DNA of 64,000 nucleotides, from contig NC_044284.2 of assembly GCF_004027225.2 (NCBI RefSeq), positions 41,278,420 through 41,342,419 of the forward strand, in the 5' to 3' direction. A program made the translations under genes and the position numbers. This document shows positions 45,217 through 57,420 of the stretch, one piece after another (within the stretch, counting starts at the first letter, position 1; each line of letters starts with the position of its first letter). The notes beneath the pieces are model-generated. The model was not told the DNA's origin, did not search any database, and worked only from the letters and a program-made list of their open reading frames with translations. This stretch comes from Strigops habroptila. Lineage: Eukaryota > Chordata > Aves > Psittaciformes > Psittacidae.

Positions 45217-46990
45217 AAGTTGTTGGAGAGGACTCGGGAAAGGAGGAACACACAAAACGTAGGTTGCAATGGCTGAACAGAGAAGAACTTACTGTGGCTG
45301 CTGAGCTCAGGCAGCATATAGTCTTTTCTGTGCAGAGAAATTCCACCAACTGGCAGGGCTATTTCTGCGAAAGTAACTGGGGCTTCTTTATATCAGCTGC
45401 AGAATGTAAGCAAAGAATTTGCTGGGTTTTCGTAAGTTGTGCTCAGTGACTTATGCAGGCTTGGTGTCCTTGAACAGGAAGTAAGTGTCCATTAGTGCAG
45501 AACCACCCATCTCTTCCTGAAGCTCCCTTGGTGCACTGCTGGCTTATTTTCTGGCAGTGCATAAAGCTGGTGTTGCATATGACAAGGTAAGAAGATGCAA
45601 AAACATCACCTTCAACTGCCAGAATTGCTTACTTTTCTTCTAACTTAAGAAAAAACAGAAACTAAAATTAATGATAGTGTTGTGAGTCTAAGCTCCAGCT
45701 TTTTCTTTATCCATCTGATCACAACATAATGTCAGCTGTCTCTGGCAACTTCTTGAAATGGCAAAATTTCTTGAAACATTTGTGACTTGTAGAGAACCTT
45801 TCAGCAAGCACTTCTTCCTTAAGTAAGCCTGCCCCAAACAGTTCTAGAGAGTGAGAAAAGCTGAAGTACGAGGATTGCTTAACCTTAGTAGTACTGATGT
45901 CAGTTAAATAATCCCTCAGCACCTCTCTGCCTCGCTGCTTCCAGGAATTCTTGCTCCTTGTCAAAGTTCTGCAAGTCTTAAAATTTGGGGGGAAATGATG
46001 AAATGTCAGCCATGTGTATTTAATATCCCCTTTCCAAACAAAAGTTTAGGAAGACATAGATTATTTCTCATTTAATAAGATAATTATTTTTGCATCAAGA
46101 GAATTTATTTATTTGTGATACTTGGTACCCTAGAAAAATAACCTTTCTTCATGTGTCTGTGTATAACCTGCTGCTTGCTGTATAAGCTTCTAGCGAAGAA
46201 CAGATCTGCAATGCATGTTTTTAAAATACATATTTTTTTTAGTGTGCCTTGTGCCAAGAATTCTTCACACCAGACTAAAACCACGTACTTGTTTCTATTG
46301 TAAGTATTTGGGGGGGGAGGGGGAGAAGAGAGAATCGCAGCACTTCCATTTCATTGCTGTTACTGTATGCTCTTAAACTATTGGTCCGTGTACATTTGGT
46401 TTTATTGTGTATGAAGGAATGTGTGAAGACTGCTCTCTAATAGGATATTTTCTTGTAACAGCTAGGAGATTAGTGGCTCCTGGACCCATCCTTTATTCAC
46501 AAGCCCCTTGAGTTGTCCTGTTGCAAAAAGTCCTTCTTAAACAGGAAAACCTCCTGAGGTGCTGGAGCTTCTGGGTTCTTTGTGCAAGGAAAGGTTTGGG
46601 ATGTGAAGTGGAATGAATCAAAATCACTGTAAACATATAAAAGAACACAATTTGAGAGACACAGAGATAGTCACACCAGAGGTGGATTTATTGTAACTAC
46701 TGAGAGTCAGCAATGGGTAGTGCTTTTTGTTTTAATGGTAAGAAATATAAACGGTAAGAAGACATGGAAGTGCTGCTGTTCCGGATGTTTAAGAATAGCT
46801 CAGGAAGGAAAAGATGGCATTTACATTTTGGACATTTCACTGGACAAATGTTTTGGGTTTTGTTGGGTTTTGGTTTTGTTTTTAAATAAAACGACTGTGA
46901 CTTATTTCCAGGTGTGTCCTGATAGCGTGTTTGTATATTATGTAAACTAGTTCAGCAATCATGAAAAATAAATATACTTGTTTGTTTCAT
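45217..46990 (+). other. TOR1AIP1: TOR1AIP1 3' UTR
   Basis: About 1.8 kb of non-coding sequence runs from the stop codon to two AATAAA signals. A G-rich run lies at 46,310-46,323. Confidence 0.65.
46885..46972 (+). terminator. TOR1AIP1: Poly(A) signals of TOR1AIP1
   Basis: AATAAA at 46,885-46,890 and at 46,967-46,972, the second followed by TG/T-rich sequence (CTTGTTTGTTTC), a usual downstream element. The second is the better candidate. Confidence 0.6.
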
Positions 46991-49900
46991 AAGCTGTTTT
47001 AAGATTTGTCGATTCAACTGTAAGTGGTCAGACTGTGTTTTACATGTTTTACGTGTGGTTTTTTACATCTTTTGCATGTTTAAGATTGTTCCTTTTACCT
47101 TGCATCAAATACAGATGCCTAATCTACCTTTGCAACCTTTTGCAAAATTAAGAACTTCTAAGAAACTTGAGTGCAGTGGTAGATACTGGGATGCAGCTGC
47201 ATGTATTTGATCAGTAACACAGCTTTTCTCTAACAAGGATAATTTACGGAACTTGTAATAGCTCTGAATTGTCTTTTACTTGTTGTTCTTGTACTAATTC
47301 CTCAGTTCTGATTTCAGCTGGAACTAATGATAAGATATGGTTCACTTGTTTCATTAGTCCGATACAAGAGTCAGCTGCTGACAAAAGGGATGACATCATT
47401 CTTGTTCCACTCCTAGCTGCATGTTCCTGTACCGCTGCTGTTGCAAGCTGGTGCACTGTGAACTGATTGGAGGGACAGGACAGCCTTGCTAAAAACTGCC
47501 TTAGTAAAAAAGTGTATAATGAGCAGAATTGGCAACCACAAAAAAAAGACTAAGTTGTGATGCAAAGGAGATTCCATGTTCTCATACAAAGAAAACATAT
47601 GTAATCTGGGTTATTTTCTGTTTCTAAAATTGCTCCCACCCCCTAATTATGAGGTATTAAAGAGCTATGTTCCTCAGTTTCAAGACAAGATAGGAAGGTG
47701 CCTGGAAACTAAAGACTTAATGTTCTACTTAATATTGTGCTAGACAAAGGAGAAACACTTTTTCTGAGGTGTATATCCAACTATATGGTGTGCTGCTGAG
47801 TCTGGAAGAATAAAACCCAGTGGCCCCTTCTGGAGGAGGGGAAGGGCTCAGGATTAGGCTGTTACTGCTCCTGTAGTAGTACGTCCTTTTTGTAGCTGTT
47901 AGTGGCTTTGTCCTTAAAAGGCTTGCATTAACTATCTACAGGTACTTAATGCAGATCTCATTAACTCCTCCTCAGCCAGAGGTGAAGAGTAATGTCTGTC
48001 TGTTGCTCACAGGCAGCTGATCACTATCCTCCTTGTACAATTATTTCATTGCCTGCAGCAAACACAGCCATTCAATGTTTTCCAAACTGTAAAATTATAA
48101 AATACTTTGGCTTCTACTAGAGAAATCTCACTTCTGAAGTTGAACTGTCCCTAACTGTCAGCAGATAAGCAAATTAAATTGTCTGTGACAGGAAGAATGT
48201 GCTTATATACAGCAGACACCAGGTCTGGCCTAGGGACTGAAGGGGATGTTTCTTGTTCTGTGGGCTTATAGCTAACAAACTTTGCTCTGTGGGCAGAACT
48301 CGATCTTCGAGAAGCTGAACCAGCTGCACACCAATTTGCAGACAAAATTTCCACTGCTGTGCAAAGTGAACTGGAATATGAAAACTAATCCTTGGGTTGC
48401 GAGCAAACGGACACCTATGGATGGAGAGAGTCCCCTTGCAGATAGCCAGCCAGGCAGAAGGTGGAGTGTGGCCACTCTTCTGCTCCTGCTTTTGCCTTGG
48501 AACACCTGGAGGATGGCAATACCTGCCTTGCCTTCGACAGTGGATGTTGCTAAAGGGACCTACAATAATGCACTGCCCCATCTGTTGTTACCTTCCCTCT
48601 CACACCCTGCTCTGAGTCATGTTGCGCTGAGCAGTGGAGTTTTGAGCTTGCTAAGCAGGTTTGTTAAAAGGACTAATTTTCCCCCCATTTTTTCACACCA
48701 ACAAAAGCGTTTTTTTCATTTTTCACAAATTAAAAATCATGGTTTTCGTATCTTTTTTTTCTTGAAAAATGTATTTGTTTTGAATTAATAATTGATTCAG
48801 CTCAAACCGAGTGCAAAAGGCAAGATGAGCTCCATGCTAAGGTAAGCATAAATGTGTTTGCTGTACAGAATGCAGCTATATGCATGCACCATCTGCAGTG
48901 CAATTGCCAGTGTGCTGTATTTGGGAAAAAGAATCTGGTTTTGGAGGTGTATAAAGATATATGAACAACAGGACCCTACAGTACAGCTAGAAAACTATGA
49001 GAAGAAACCTGAAGTGATCCCTTTATCTTATAAGACAAATTCACACAGAGAACAATTTTTCATTCGTTGTTTCTGCTGCAAAATTGAAGGAGTATGGAGA
49101 AGTGGGGTGGGGGAGTTGTCCAGCAGTCCTCACAGCTGTCCTGTTTTACTGTCAGCTCCTGACAGTTGGATTTATAATTGAATTCCTGGACAACCTCATT
49201 CCATGTCCGACAGGTGGAAGCACCCTTCCCCAGATTCCTGCGTGGCTCTTGGGAGCGATGTCAGTCAAGGAAAGAGGGGAGGGAGTCTGGGGGGCTCCAG
49301 CCGATCTTTCAGCTGCAATAGCCAGCTGCCCTTCTAATTTTAGAAGGGGTGTGCAAGAGTAGTATGGAGTGGAAAACTTTTCAAACCTCTCTCTTAAAGC
49401 TGCAATAACCAAGTTAGCATCAGATGAGATTGTGTCTCTGCTTTTAATTTACTGTATGTCCCCATCCACTGCTTGCAGTGCTTGGGCAGTGCTTGCTGCG
49501 CTGATCTCTGTTGCAGAGCAGTTTAGCGAGAGTTCATCAAACTGGAGCGCGTTCAATTCTTCCTCTTCTCTCAGCTCTGGCTGTTTGCAGGTAAACAGTT
49601 TATTTCTAATCTTGGAGAATTTCACAAGATTATTACATTTTGCTTAAGAATGTGTTTCTCTTTCTGCGTGATGTTTGCCTGTCAGAGCTTTCCGTTCATT
49701 GGTGGGGCATCTTTGGAAAAACAAAGTTTTACAATTAAGTTCCACTGGCAGATACAGAGAATAAATGGAAGCAATATAGAAGCAAAATAGGTAGACAAAC
49801 AATGCCTTTTAATTTTATTTGACTGACCGAAAACAATTTTAATGTTTGAAAAAATCCTAATGTGATGCCTTATTTGCTTGAAGATGAAAAGAAGCATGAA

Positions 49901-51400
49901 ACTAGATTAGTGCTTCCTAGCAGAAAAGAGAAGCTATGTTTAAAAGCATAATTAAAGAGGTAGTGTATTACAAAAGTGCTGAATAAACAGGCTGTCAATC
50001 CAGCAATATGAAGCAGTAAATTTAAGCAAACACCAGGTGATGATGGGGAATGTAGTAATTTAATTTGCCCTAGTCGGTGATCAGGGCTTCCAATCACTGG
50101 TAATATTGTTTTCATTGACTGAAATTGTCATTGTTGTTATTTATTACAGTCTTCTGCATTTGGAGGGAGCAGGTTTGTTCTTTGAGGATTTGGGAGGGAA
50201 TTAGGCACTGCTTACCACTTTTCCCATCGGAGCTGTGCTTGTCTTTCGGTGTTCACATTTGTTAGGTGTTTTTTTTTCCCTCACCTGGCAAAACAAAATT
50301 GTTTTCAAAGGCTTAACCACTGACATCTCAAGCTTACCCCTTGTTTCAAAGGAGGTTTGCTTACGCTGGAAAATATACTCTCTAATTAGTGTATGTAAAA
50401 GAGCCAAATTAAGGTTAAATGTGTATCCTGTAATTGTGATGTGATTAAGTTCTGCATTGCCTAAGCTTCACAGCTGTAATCTGGTCTCTCAGTGTTCAGG
50501 ATGCTTTTGTATGGTATTCCCATATTTGAACGACTTACATGCAAAATGTTGACCATTCACAAGATGACAGGCTATGTAAAAATAGCTTGATCCTTTTTGG
50601 TTAAGAAAAAAAAAGGGGGGGTGGGGAAAAGCTCCAGTAGTTGTAGTGATCCTTTAGTGGTTGGGGTAGGTAACTCTCCACCCCCATGCTCGCCCAAGAA
50701 CTTTGGCATCTGTAGTCAATCATCCTAATGTCTGAAAACCAGACTGTGGTGAAGTTGTAGACAAGCCCCGAAGGAGACATTCCCAAAATAACTGCAGGAA
50801 GAATTTCTTTTTTACTATTCTAATAAGTTTCCTTCTTCAGTGGAAATAATTTTGTTATAGCTGGATAACATCTTGGACCTATTTTTGAAATGTGGGTGGC
50901 TTTAATGCATCTTTGGGGTGGTATCTATGCAATAGAAGATAGCATACTACCCAACACTTCCGGGTTTGTAATGACTTGTTAAAAGCGAAGTTAAGCCAGT
51001 GGCACTCCGTCATCTCTGTGAAGTTTTGCAAATGTTGTTTATTTAAACTTAAATTTGGCAACCGGGAGACTGTAATCAGAGCTGCTTTCATTTTGCAACA
51101 AAAAAAAATTGAATTATTTTTATAAGGATGACTTAGCTATGAATACAAATGACTAAAAAGTGGTGCCCTAGTTTCGGCTGGAGCTGCTTCAGGAATGCCA
51201 GCATCAGCGTTAGCACCGCGCTGCATCAGTGGTTTAATAAACATTGCGAAGTCCTGTTCTTTCATCAAAACCGAGAGCTTTGCCACCTCTTATTTTTACA
51301 CGATTTGCATGTGGACCGAACGGGCCAGTCCAGCCTGCACAACCGCGCGGGGAAAACCCAAACAACGGCTTTGAGGAAAATACTGGTGAACGACGTTTTT
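46991..51400. other. Intergenic region between TOR1AIP1 and CEP350
   Basis: 4.4 kb, AT-rich. I looked on both strands for exon-like blocks with family resemblance and saw none. No clear transposable element. Confidence 0.6.
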
Positions 51401-51821
51401 ATGAGGCTCAGGGACGGCCTGGCGCCCGCGGAAGCGTGAGAGCTGCGGCATCCCCGGGCCCGCGGGGCGACAGGAGGCCGCCTGGCCGTCCCGAGGTCGG
51501 GAGCCGCCGGCGCCACCTCGCCCGGGGCCAGGCGTGCCGCTGCGTGGGCTGCCCGGCCTCCATGAAAGGTGCGCTCTGCCGGCGCCGCCCTCAGCCCTTC
51601 CCGCCGCCCTGACTGCGCTTGCGGCACCGCGCTCCGCTCCTCGCCGAAGCCCAGCTTCAGCAAGGTAGCCGGGCTGTGGGGCGGCCCCGCGGCCCGCTGC
51701 GGCGGTGGGGCACGGTAGGGAGGCGACGCCGCACCCAACATGGCCGCTGGCGGGGATGAGGCGGGGAGGGGGACGCGTGCGGCGGGACACTGCCATGTTG
51801 GGAAGGTCCGTGACGGGCTGG

Positions 51822-51831
51822 TTCTCGCGAG
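51822..51831. promoter_or_regulatory. TCTCGCGAGA palindrome (BANP-type site)
   Basis: An exact 10-base TCTCGCGAGA palindrome. This element is known from CpG-island promoters of housekeeping genes and is bound by BANP when unmethylated. It lies about 250 bp upstream of the first-exon donor of CEP350. Confidence 0.85.
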
Positions 51832-51949
51832 ACTTGGCCGGTCGCTCCCGCCCTGCCCCGCGCCGCCGCTCTCACCGCCGCCGACGCTCCGTGTCAGTCG
51901 TTGGCCGGTAATGGCGGCGGGCTGGCGCCGCTGACGGGGCTGCGCGCCG

Positions 51950-52076
51950 GCGGGCAGCGGAGCCAAGCTCAGGGCACCGCCAGCTCTCGCCGCCCTTCTC
52001 TCTTCTTCTTCTGCGGGATGTACCGGGACCTGCTCCTGGGGCAGCGGGCGTCGATCGCCGCCGCCGCCGCGACCAG
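51950..52076 (+). other. CEP350: CEP350 non-coding first exon (5' end approximate)
   Basis: ACCAG followed by GTAAGG at 52,077 is a strong donor inside the CpG island. It is the likely end of exon 1. The start site cannot be read from sequence. It includes an upstream ATG at 52,018 (see findings). Confidence 0.65.
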
Positions 52077-55000
52077 GTAAGGAGGCGCCGGGAGCGGCCC
52101 GTGCCGCCGCCCCAGGCCGCGCTCGGCCCGGCGCCGCTGGCGGCTGCTGTCCCGCTAGGGGCCGGGACACCGAGCGAGGTGGAGCTGGGGCGGGGCCGGC
52201 GGCGGGGGCCGGGTTCGGCAGCTCGCGGGGCTCGGCGGGACCGGGTTGCCGGCTGTCATTTGGGTCGGTCTTCGCTGGTGCTGCCGCCGGGCCCCGACGG
52301 CCTCTGCCGTACTCGTCTTACCCGTTAAGTCTCTCATTTCCTTCGCTTAGTTTTAATTTGTTTTCTGCTGCTTATTGTATCGGGGTAGCGGAGGAGGGGA
52401 GAGGGCAGGGGAGCTCTAGTTTCTCTGTTGTCTTTTTGCCTTGTATGGGGAAGCCGTCGAAACGGGGTGTTTTTGCGAAGCCGTGCTGGCTCCGGCCCTC
52501 TGTCCGCCTCCCGAGCGGCTCCCCAGCCCGGCCGGCGCCGCTGCCCTCGGAAACCGGCCCGCCGTGCTGGTCAGGCTTGCGACGGTGCTTTTAAAGTTTA
52601 AATGCACACTCTGCTAGGGCCTGTGCTGTGTGTGGGCTTCCGGCTCTGGCTCTGGGGCTTCCCGGGCTGGGGAAGAGGACCGGGATCGCTTGGTGTCTGC
52701 CCGCTGAAAGTGCTTCTTACATCCCTGGGTAACATCTGCCCCAAGTGTTTTCCGACTTCATTGGTGCCATTCATTGTGGCTGTTGTTGGCATAGAGGTTT
52801 TTATACTAGTGTGACTGTGGCTTTTCTTTTGTGCATGCAGTTTTCCATGATACAGTGCCTGCTGTTGATGTAGTTTTTCTGGAATCCTTTTCTGCCTTTG
52901 GATATAAGCTGTATCTCATCAACCAAGCATCTCCTGGCTCATGGTGTCATATGTGTATGTAGAGGTTTATGTCAAATAGCTTCACTGTGTAAACGAATGA
53001 TCCAGTGTCTTGTAATTGAAAATTTATTACTTCGCTGGTCAGTTCTGTATTTTTGTCATCTTAAGCTGCTTCACAGCACTACAGAGTCTACAGCCTGGAA
53101 AACTCATTCAAGAGTCTACAGTGACCAAAAGTGTTGTACTTGTGGGACAAACGCATGTGGAGCTGTAGGCGGTTTGGCGCCTGTTTGTTGTTTTGCACGT
53201 GAGCTCAAAATGTTCTGTCAGGCTGTCTGCAGGGGCAGGTGAAGTCATGTGAACTGCTTGCTCTTTTGTACAGTTCTGGTTGCTACAACAGTCTCATTAG
53301 GTAATGCTTTAGATAATTAAATGCAACTGAGGGTGTGGCCACGCGAATGCTGTAAACTGTTGAAGGCTTTAGTTTCTATGAGTGACGCTACCTTAAACAA
53401 AGGTATGCTGCATCCACTGAATAGAGCAACTTAATTTATGTAGTAATGACACATTTCTACAAGGGGCCAGGGTACCGTGGAAAATCATATTGCTGACTGG
53501 TGTAGATCTTCTGGTAGACTGCCTAGGCTAGGTGTGGCGGTAACTGAAAGAACGCGATTTTAAAGCTATAAAATGTTTTGTTTTCATGGGTTTGTTTTAC
53601 TAAGCTTACCAAGCTTTGGTGCATAGCTTAAGTTTGCCACAGTAACACTGGGAAGACTTTACAGATGTAACCGTCCCAGTGTGGATGGTGTCTTTCGTGT
53701 CTTGAAGTAACTTTATCAGCAGTTTGTGCCACCGTAGTAAAAGCATCGCTTAAATGTAGTAATTCTACGGTTTAGATTCTCCTACATCTACCCCAAAGGT
53801 TTTGGTGTCTTGGGTACAATGAACTTTATGCATCTCCTTGCACCACTTTACCAGCCATACTGCTGATTTCTGCTAAGAAAGTTATGTTGTATGAGACACA
53901 CCCGTGGATAAAGTCACTAGTGTGATCAGTCTCATTGACTTCAGTGTGCCCAGATGAGACTGTAGTCCTATTAATGTCTTTAAAGCTAGGCATGTGTTTG
54001 AAGTCAGGAGTGTTAGTGCGCATAGCACTAGATCTATTTTATATTATTTTGTCTGTGGCAGTTGGGTGAAGCTACACAGCATAACGTGAGCAAGCATGAT
54101 GTTCTACTGTTGCTTCTCTTCCCCCACTTTGGCAGTTCTGCCATTGCCCGTGCAGCAACTTGATTCCATTTGATAATCTGATAGAAAACTGAGCCAACAA
54201 AGGAGGAAAAGGTGAATAATTTTCTGCTGGGTTAGTGAGTTGAACTGGCTTGTGGTACAGTCAGATGAGCACTGCATCTGTCACAAAGGAGTGGCAAGAT
54301 TGCTAGGGAAGGTAGGGAGGAATATATGCATTCCTTCCTCAGTGTCGACTTGCTATATCTGCTCAAGTCTGCCTTGGAAATGAACATCAGGAGTGTGACT
54401 TTTTGTCAGTACAGCAGCACTGTTTGAACTGTGCTGCTGATATACTTAAACTAATATAATTCACGCTATTCAAACCAATATAAGTTGTGGTAATATGAGA
54501 CAGGTATAGTGGCATAATAATGATAATAGAAGGGTTTTGGTAGCTGAGTGCAGAGAGAAAACTTTCCTACTACAGTTAATATATTAGGCATGTGGCTGCA
54601 TCAGAATGTCTGAGTGTAATATTTATCCATAGGTGTAAGTGCTTGGAAGATACATGTGTATCATTGTGCTAATGATATAATAGCCTTTAATGGACTACTC
54701 GATTGAGAATAAAATTACTTGTATGCGTAAGTCTGAAACCTTTGCCAATATACTGGAGAAAGAAGAGAGCAAATAAATTAACTAATCAATTATACTGGGT
54801 CAATTGAAGCTTCCTGAAAGCTAACAGAAATTCTGTCTGTGTTTTAGCTTCATAAGAACACTCCTCACTGATTGCAGAATTTCACACTAAGTCTGATCCA
54901 TGGCGAAAGAGCGTAAAAGTTTAAAGAACAGTTACATTTTTCTCCAATATTTTCCAGTCATGTTAACATGATGTGTCATGTTTGCTAATAGCAAAATACA

Positions 55001-55535
55001 TCATGTGGAATTGTCTGAAACAGGAAAGTTTGGATTTAGGGTTTGGGCACTTTCTTGTGGGATGCTTTTAATGGGATGGAATTATTCAAACTTGAGAAAA
55101 TGTTACTGCTATTTTTAGCTAGTTCAAGAAAAAGTCTTCTCAGCAGAGTCCTGGTATCAGTCTTTATAATGCCACATCAGAGACAGAGCTGGTGGTCACT
55201 GTTCAGCTTGTCACAGGGTTTGGTTTGGTTTTCTTTTTGATGTCTCCTGTTGTTACTGAGACATTTTTCAGACACTGCTTCTGAATGCGGTTTCAAAGCA
55301 AAGGCATCAAACTTGAGAAAGTGGCATTTGAAACAAATTCCTTGAAGTTTTCATGCACTTTGTTCTGTTTTGAAAGAAAATAGTGACCAGTCTGCAGTTG
55401 ACAGCTGCAAATGAAGTTGCTGCTGTGGTCATAGGTCCTTGGCATTGTTCAGCATTTGAAAGCTGTTGTCTTAGACTCTCAAAATTGGCAGATCTGGTTC
55501 TTGTACTTGGCTGGGAGGTTTGCCCGTAACTTCTA

Positions 55536-55560
55536 AGAATCATAGAATCATAAAATTGCT
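55536..55560 (-). repeat. Possible short CR1 tail
   Basis: AGAATCATAGAATCATAAAA matches the reverse complement of the CR1 terminal repeat (ATTCTATGATTCT). It is too short to classify. Confidence 0.4.
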
Positions 55561-57328
55561 CACAGTGGAGTGTTCTTTGCGAGATGAGAATTTGAGCTTA
55601 TTCTGCTGAATGGATTTATTATGGACTGCAAGAATTGAAATCTTCTGATGTGTGATTTCTAGTAACTGGAGGTGGAACGAGTGAACTTTTGTTTTGAAGG
55701 CCAAGGAAACAAATGCAGGAGTATTTTGTTTGTTCCTGAAACTAAGGTGTGTTGCCTATTTTCTGTCATAAATGCAAAGATCTTTGAAGTCAAAAGAAAA
55801 TACAGAACTTCTGAATGGATAGGCAAACCCTTGTATGCATCTGCTTAATAAATGGGTGCATTCTCTGTGCCTTTGTACTCTCTTCACGAACAATGAATCA
55901 AGTTAAACTAGCTGTCACAACATTCATTTCAATAGATTTCCTCAAAGTACCTTCTAGCATGTGATGCAGCAGAGCAAGACGTTCAATGCTTTTTACTTTC
56001 AGTAAAACAGCTAATCCACCTTTTTAGTGGCTTTTTTTCATCACTTTTACATCACTTGTGATGAAGCAGAGACACTTTTGCAAGATGCCATGACTTCTCG
56101 TAGCAGAAAGGCATTGTAAATGTCCATTCTGAGCATACAGTGGGAGAGAATCAGATTGAGAAATGTTTCATTTATAGAACAAACTTCACTATAGTGTATA
56201 TCCAAATTTAGTTTCTGACTGATGCCAGGGATTTCATCTTAGAGCTCATGAAACGTTCATATTTTTCAACTATATTTTCTGACATTTGATGGATGTATGA
56301 CTGCGGATGTCATTTATCTTTCTGGTTAACAGTTAGATGTGGTGACATGTGCTTTGAAATTCTTTCCTGCTTTTCTGTCTGCAAGTGTGTGGCGTATCAT
56401 GGTTGCTCTCTTATTTTTTTCTTATTTTTTTCTTTTTTTTCTACCTTAATATCCCTAAAAACTTTTTTACTTTTTTCTAGCTTAAGACATATCAAAATTT
56501 ATCAGTACATTTATTTTACTTTTGAGGCTTTTTTAGTGTAATTATTATTTTCCAAAGTCATAATGATTGAAATGTGAGGAGTTCTGGTATATTTACTGTT
56601 TGCATTACAAGACAAAACACTGAATGTTATCTAAAGCTTTACTCATCCAGAGCAGCTAACATTCGCAAGCTCCTTGGACATTGTTGGTATTTGTTACTTC
56701 TAGCTTTTTCTTGCATCAGCTTTACATAATTGTGTCCATTGTAATTACATGCAGCCTTGCTCTTGGGATGCAGTGCAGTCTGAACCAGTAGAATATTTCT
56801 AAGGCAAGTATTTCTAGCAGCCAGTCAGATTAAATACCAGCAAAACTATCTATAAAGGCACTCTGAATAGTTTGATCCCACTGACTCTTTATCTCTGCAC
56901 CCCTTAAAAATCATAAGAAGAAAAATCCCCAGCTTTGTAGCAGAAATAATTTTAGAGGAACAAAGCGAAGATTATGGACTCAAGATAATATGGTGGAGAA
57001 GTGTTAAGATGAAGTTTGGGTCCATGAAGTGTTACGCAGTTGGAGTTGTACTTGGATTTTGAACATTAACTCCCTTTCAGAACTTTTGTCCCCCAAATAC
57101 GTTTAATTTGGAGGCTTATTATATAAATGAGTATTGAAAGAAGGTGGGGGGAGGACCCGCCTGGTTCTGCAGAGTCGGCTATAGGTGCTGGAGATGTGGC
57201 ATTTGTTTTGACAAATGCGTCATGATTTGTTTGTTGCACTGGAACTTGTCCTCAGTCCTGAGGAAGGTCAGTAAATTATCTGCATCTTGCTTTGAGAGGC
57301 AAAGTTTTCTCAAAATATCTTGAGCTCC

Positions 57329-57420
57329 CCCCCCCCCCCCAAAAAAAAGAGGTATGACTTTTGTATCAAAAAAACATTTTAAAAGCCCATAAACATATAT
57401 GTGTGTGTGTGTGTATATAT
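57329..57420. repeat. Homopolymer and dinucleotide microsatellites
   Basis: About 14 C followed by 8 A (57,329-57,350), then 50 bp later ATATATGTGTGTGTGTGTGT running into TATATA. Ordinary slippage-prone sequence. Confidence 0.85.

Larger units (their letters stand above)
51410..52590 (+). promoter_or_regulatory. CEP350: CpG-island promoter of CEP350
   Basis: GC composition rises sharply at about 51,410 and falls after about 52,590. The island contains CAACATGGCCGC (51,737; YY1-like), a perfect TCTCGCGAGA (51,822-51,831) and the first exon donor at 52,077. No TATA box was seen. Confidence 0.75.

Noticed and set aside
48151-48788. Open frames of 70-168 codons on both strands between TOR1AIP1 and CEP350
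   Set aside because: No family resemblance, overlapping on opposite strands, and no plausible promoter or exon chain.
51265-52170. 301-codon open frame on the minus strand in the CEP350 CpG island
   Set aside because: Low-complexity GC-driven sequence with no family resemblance, antisense to the promoter. It could at most be part of an antisense RNA.
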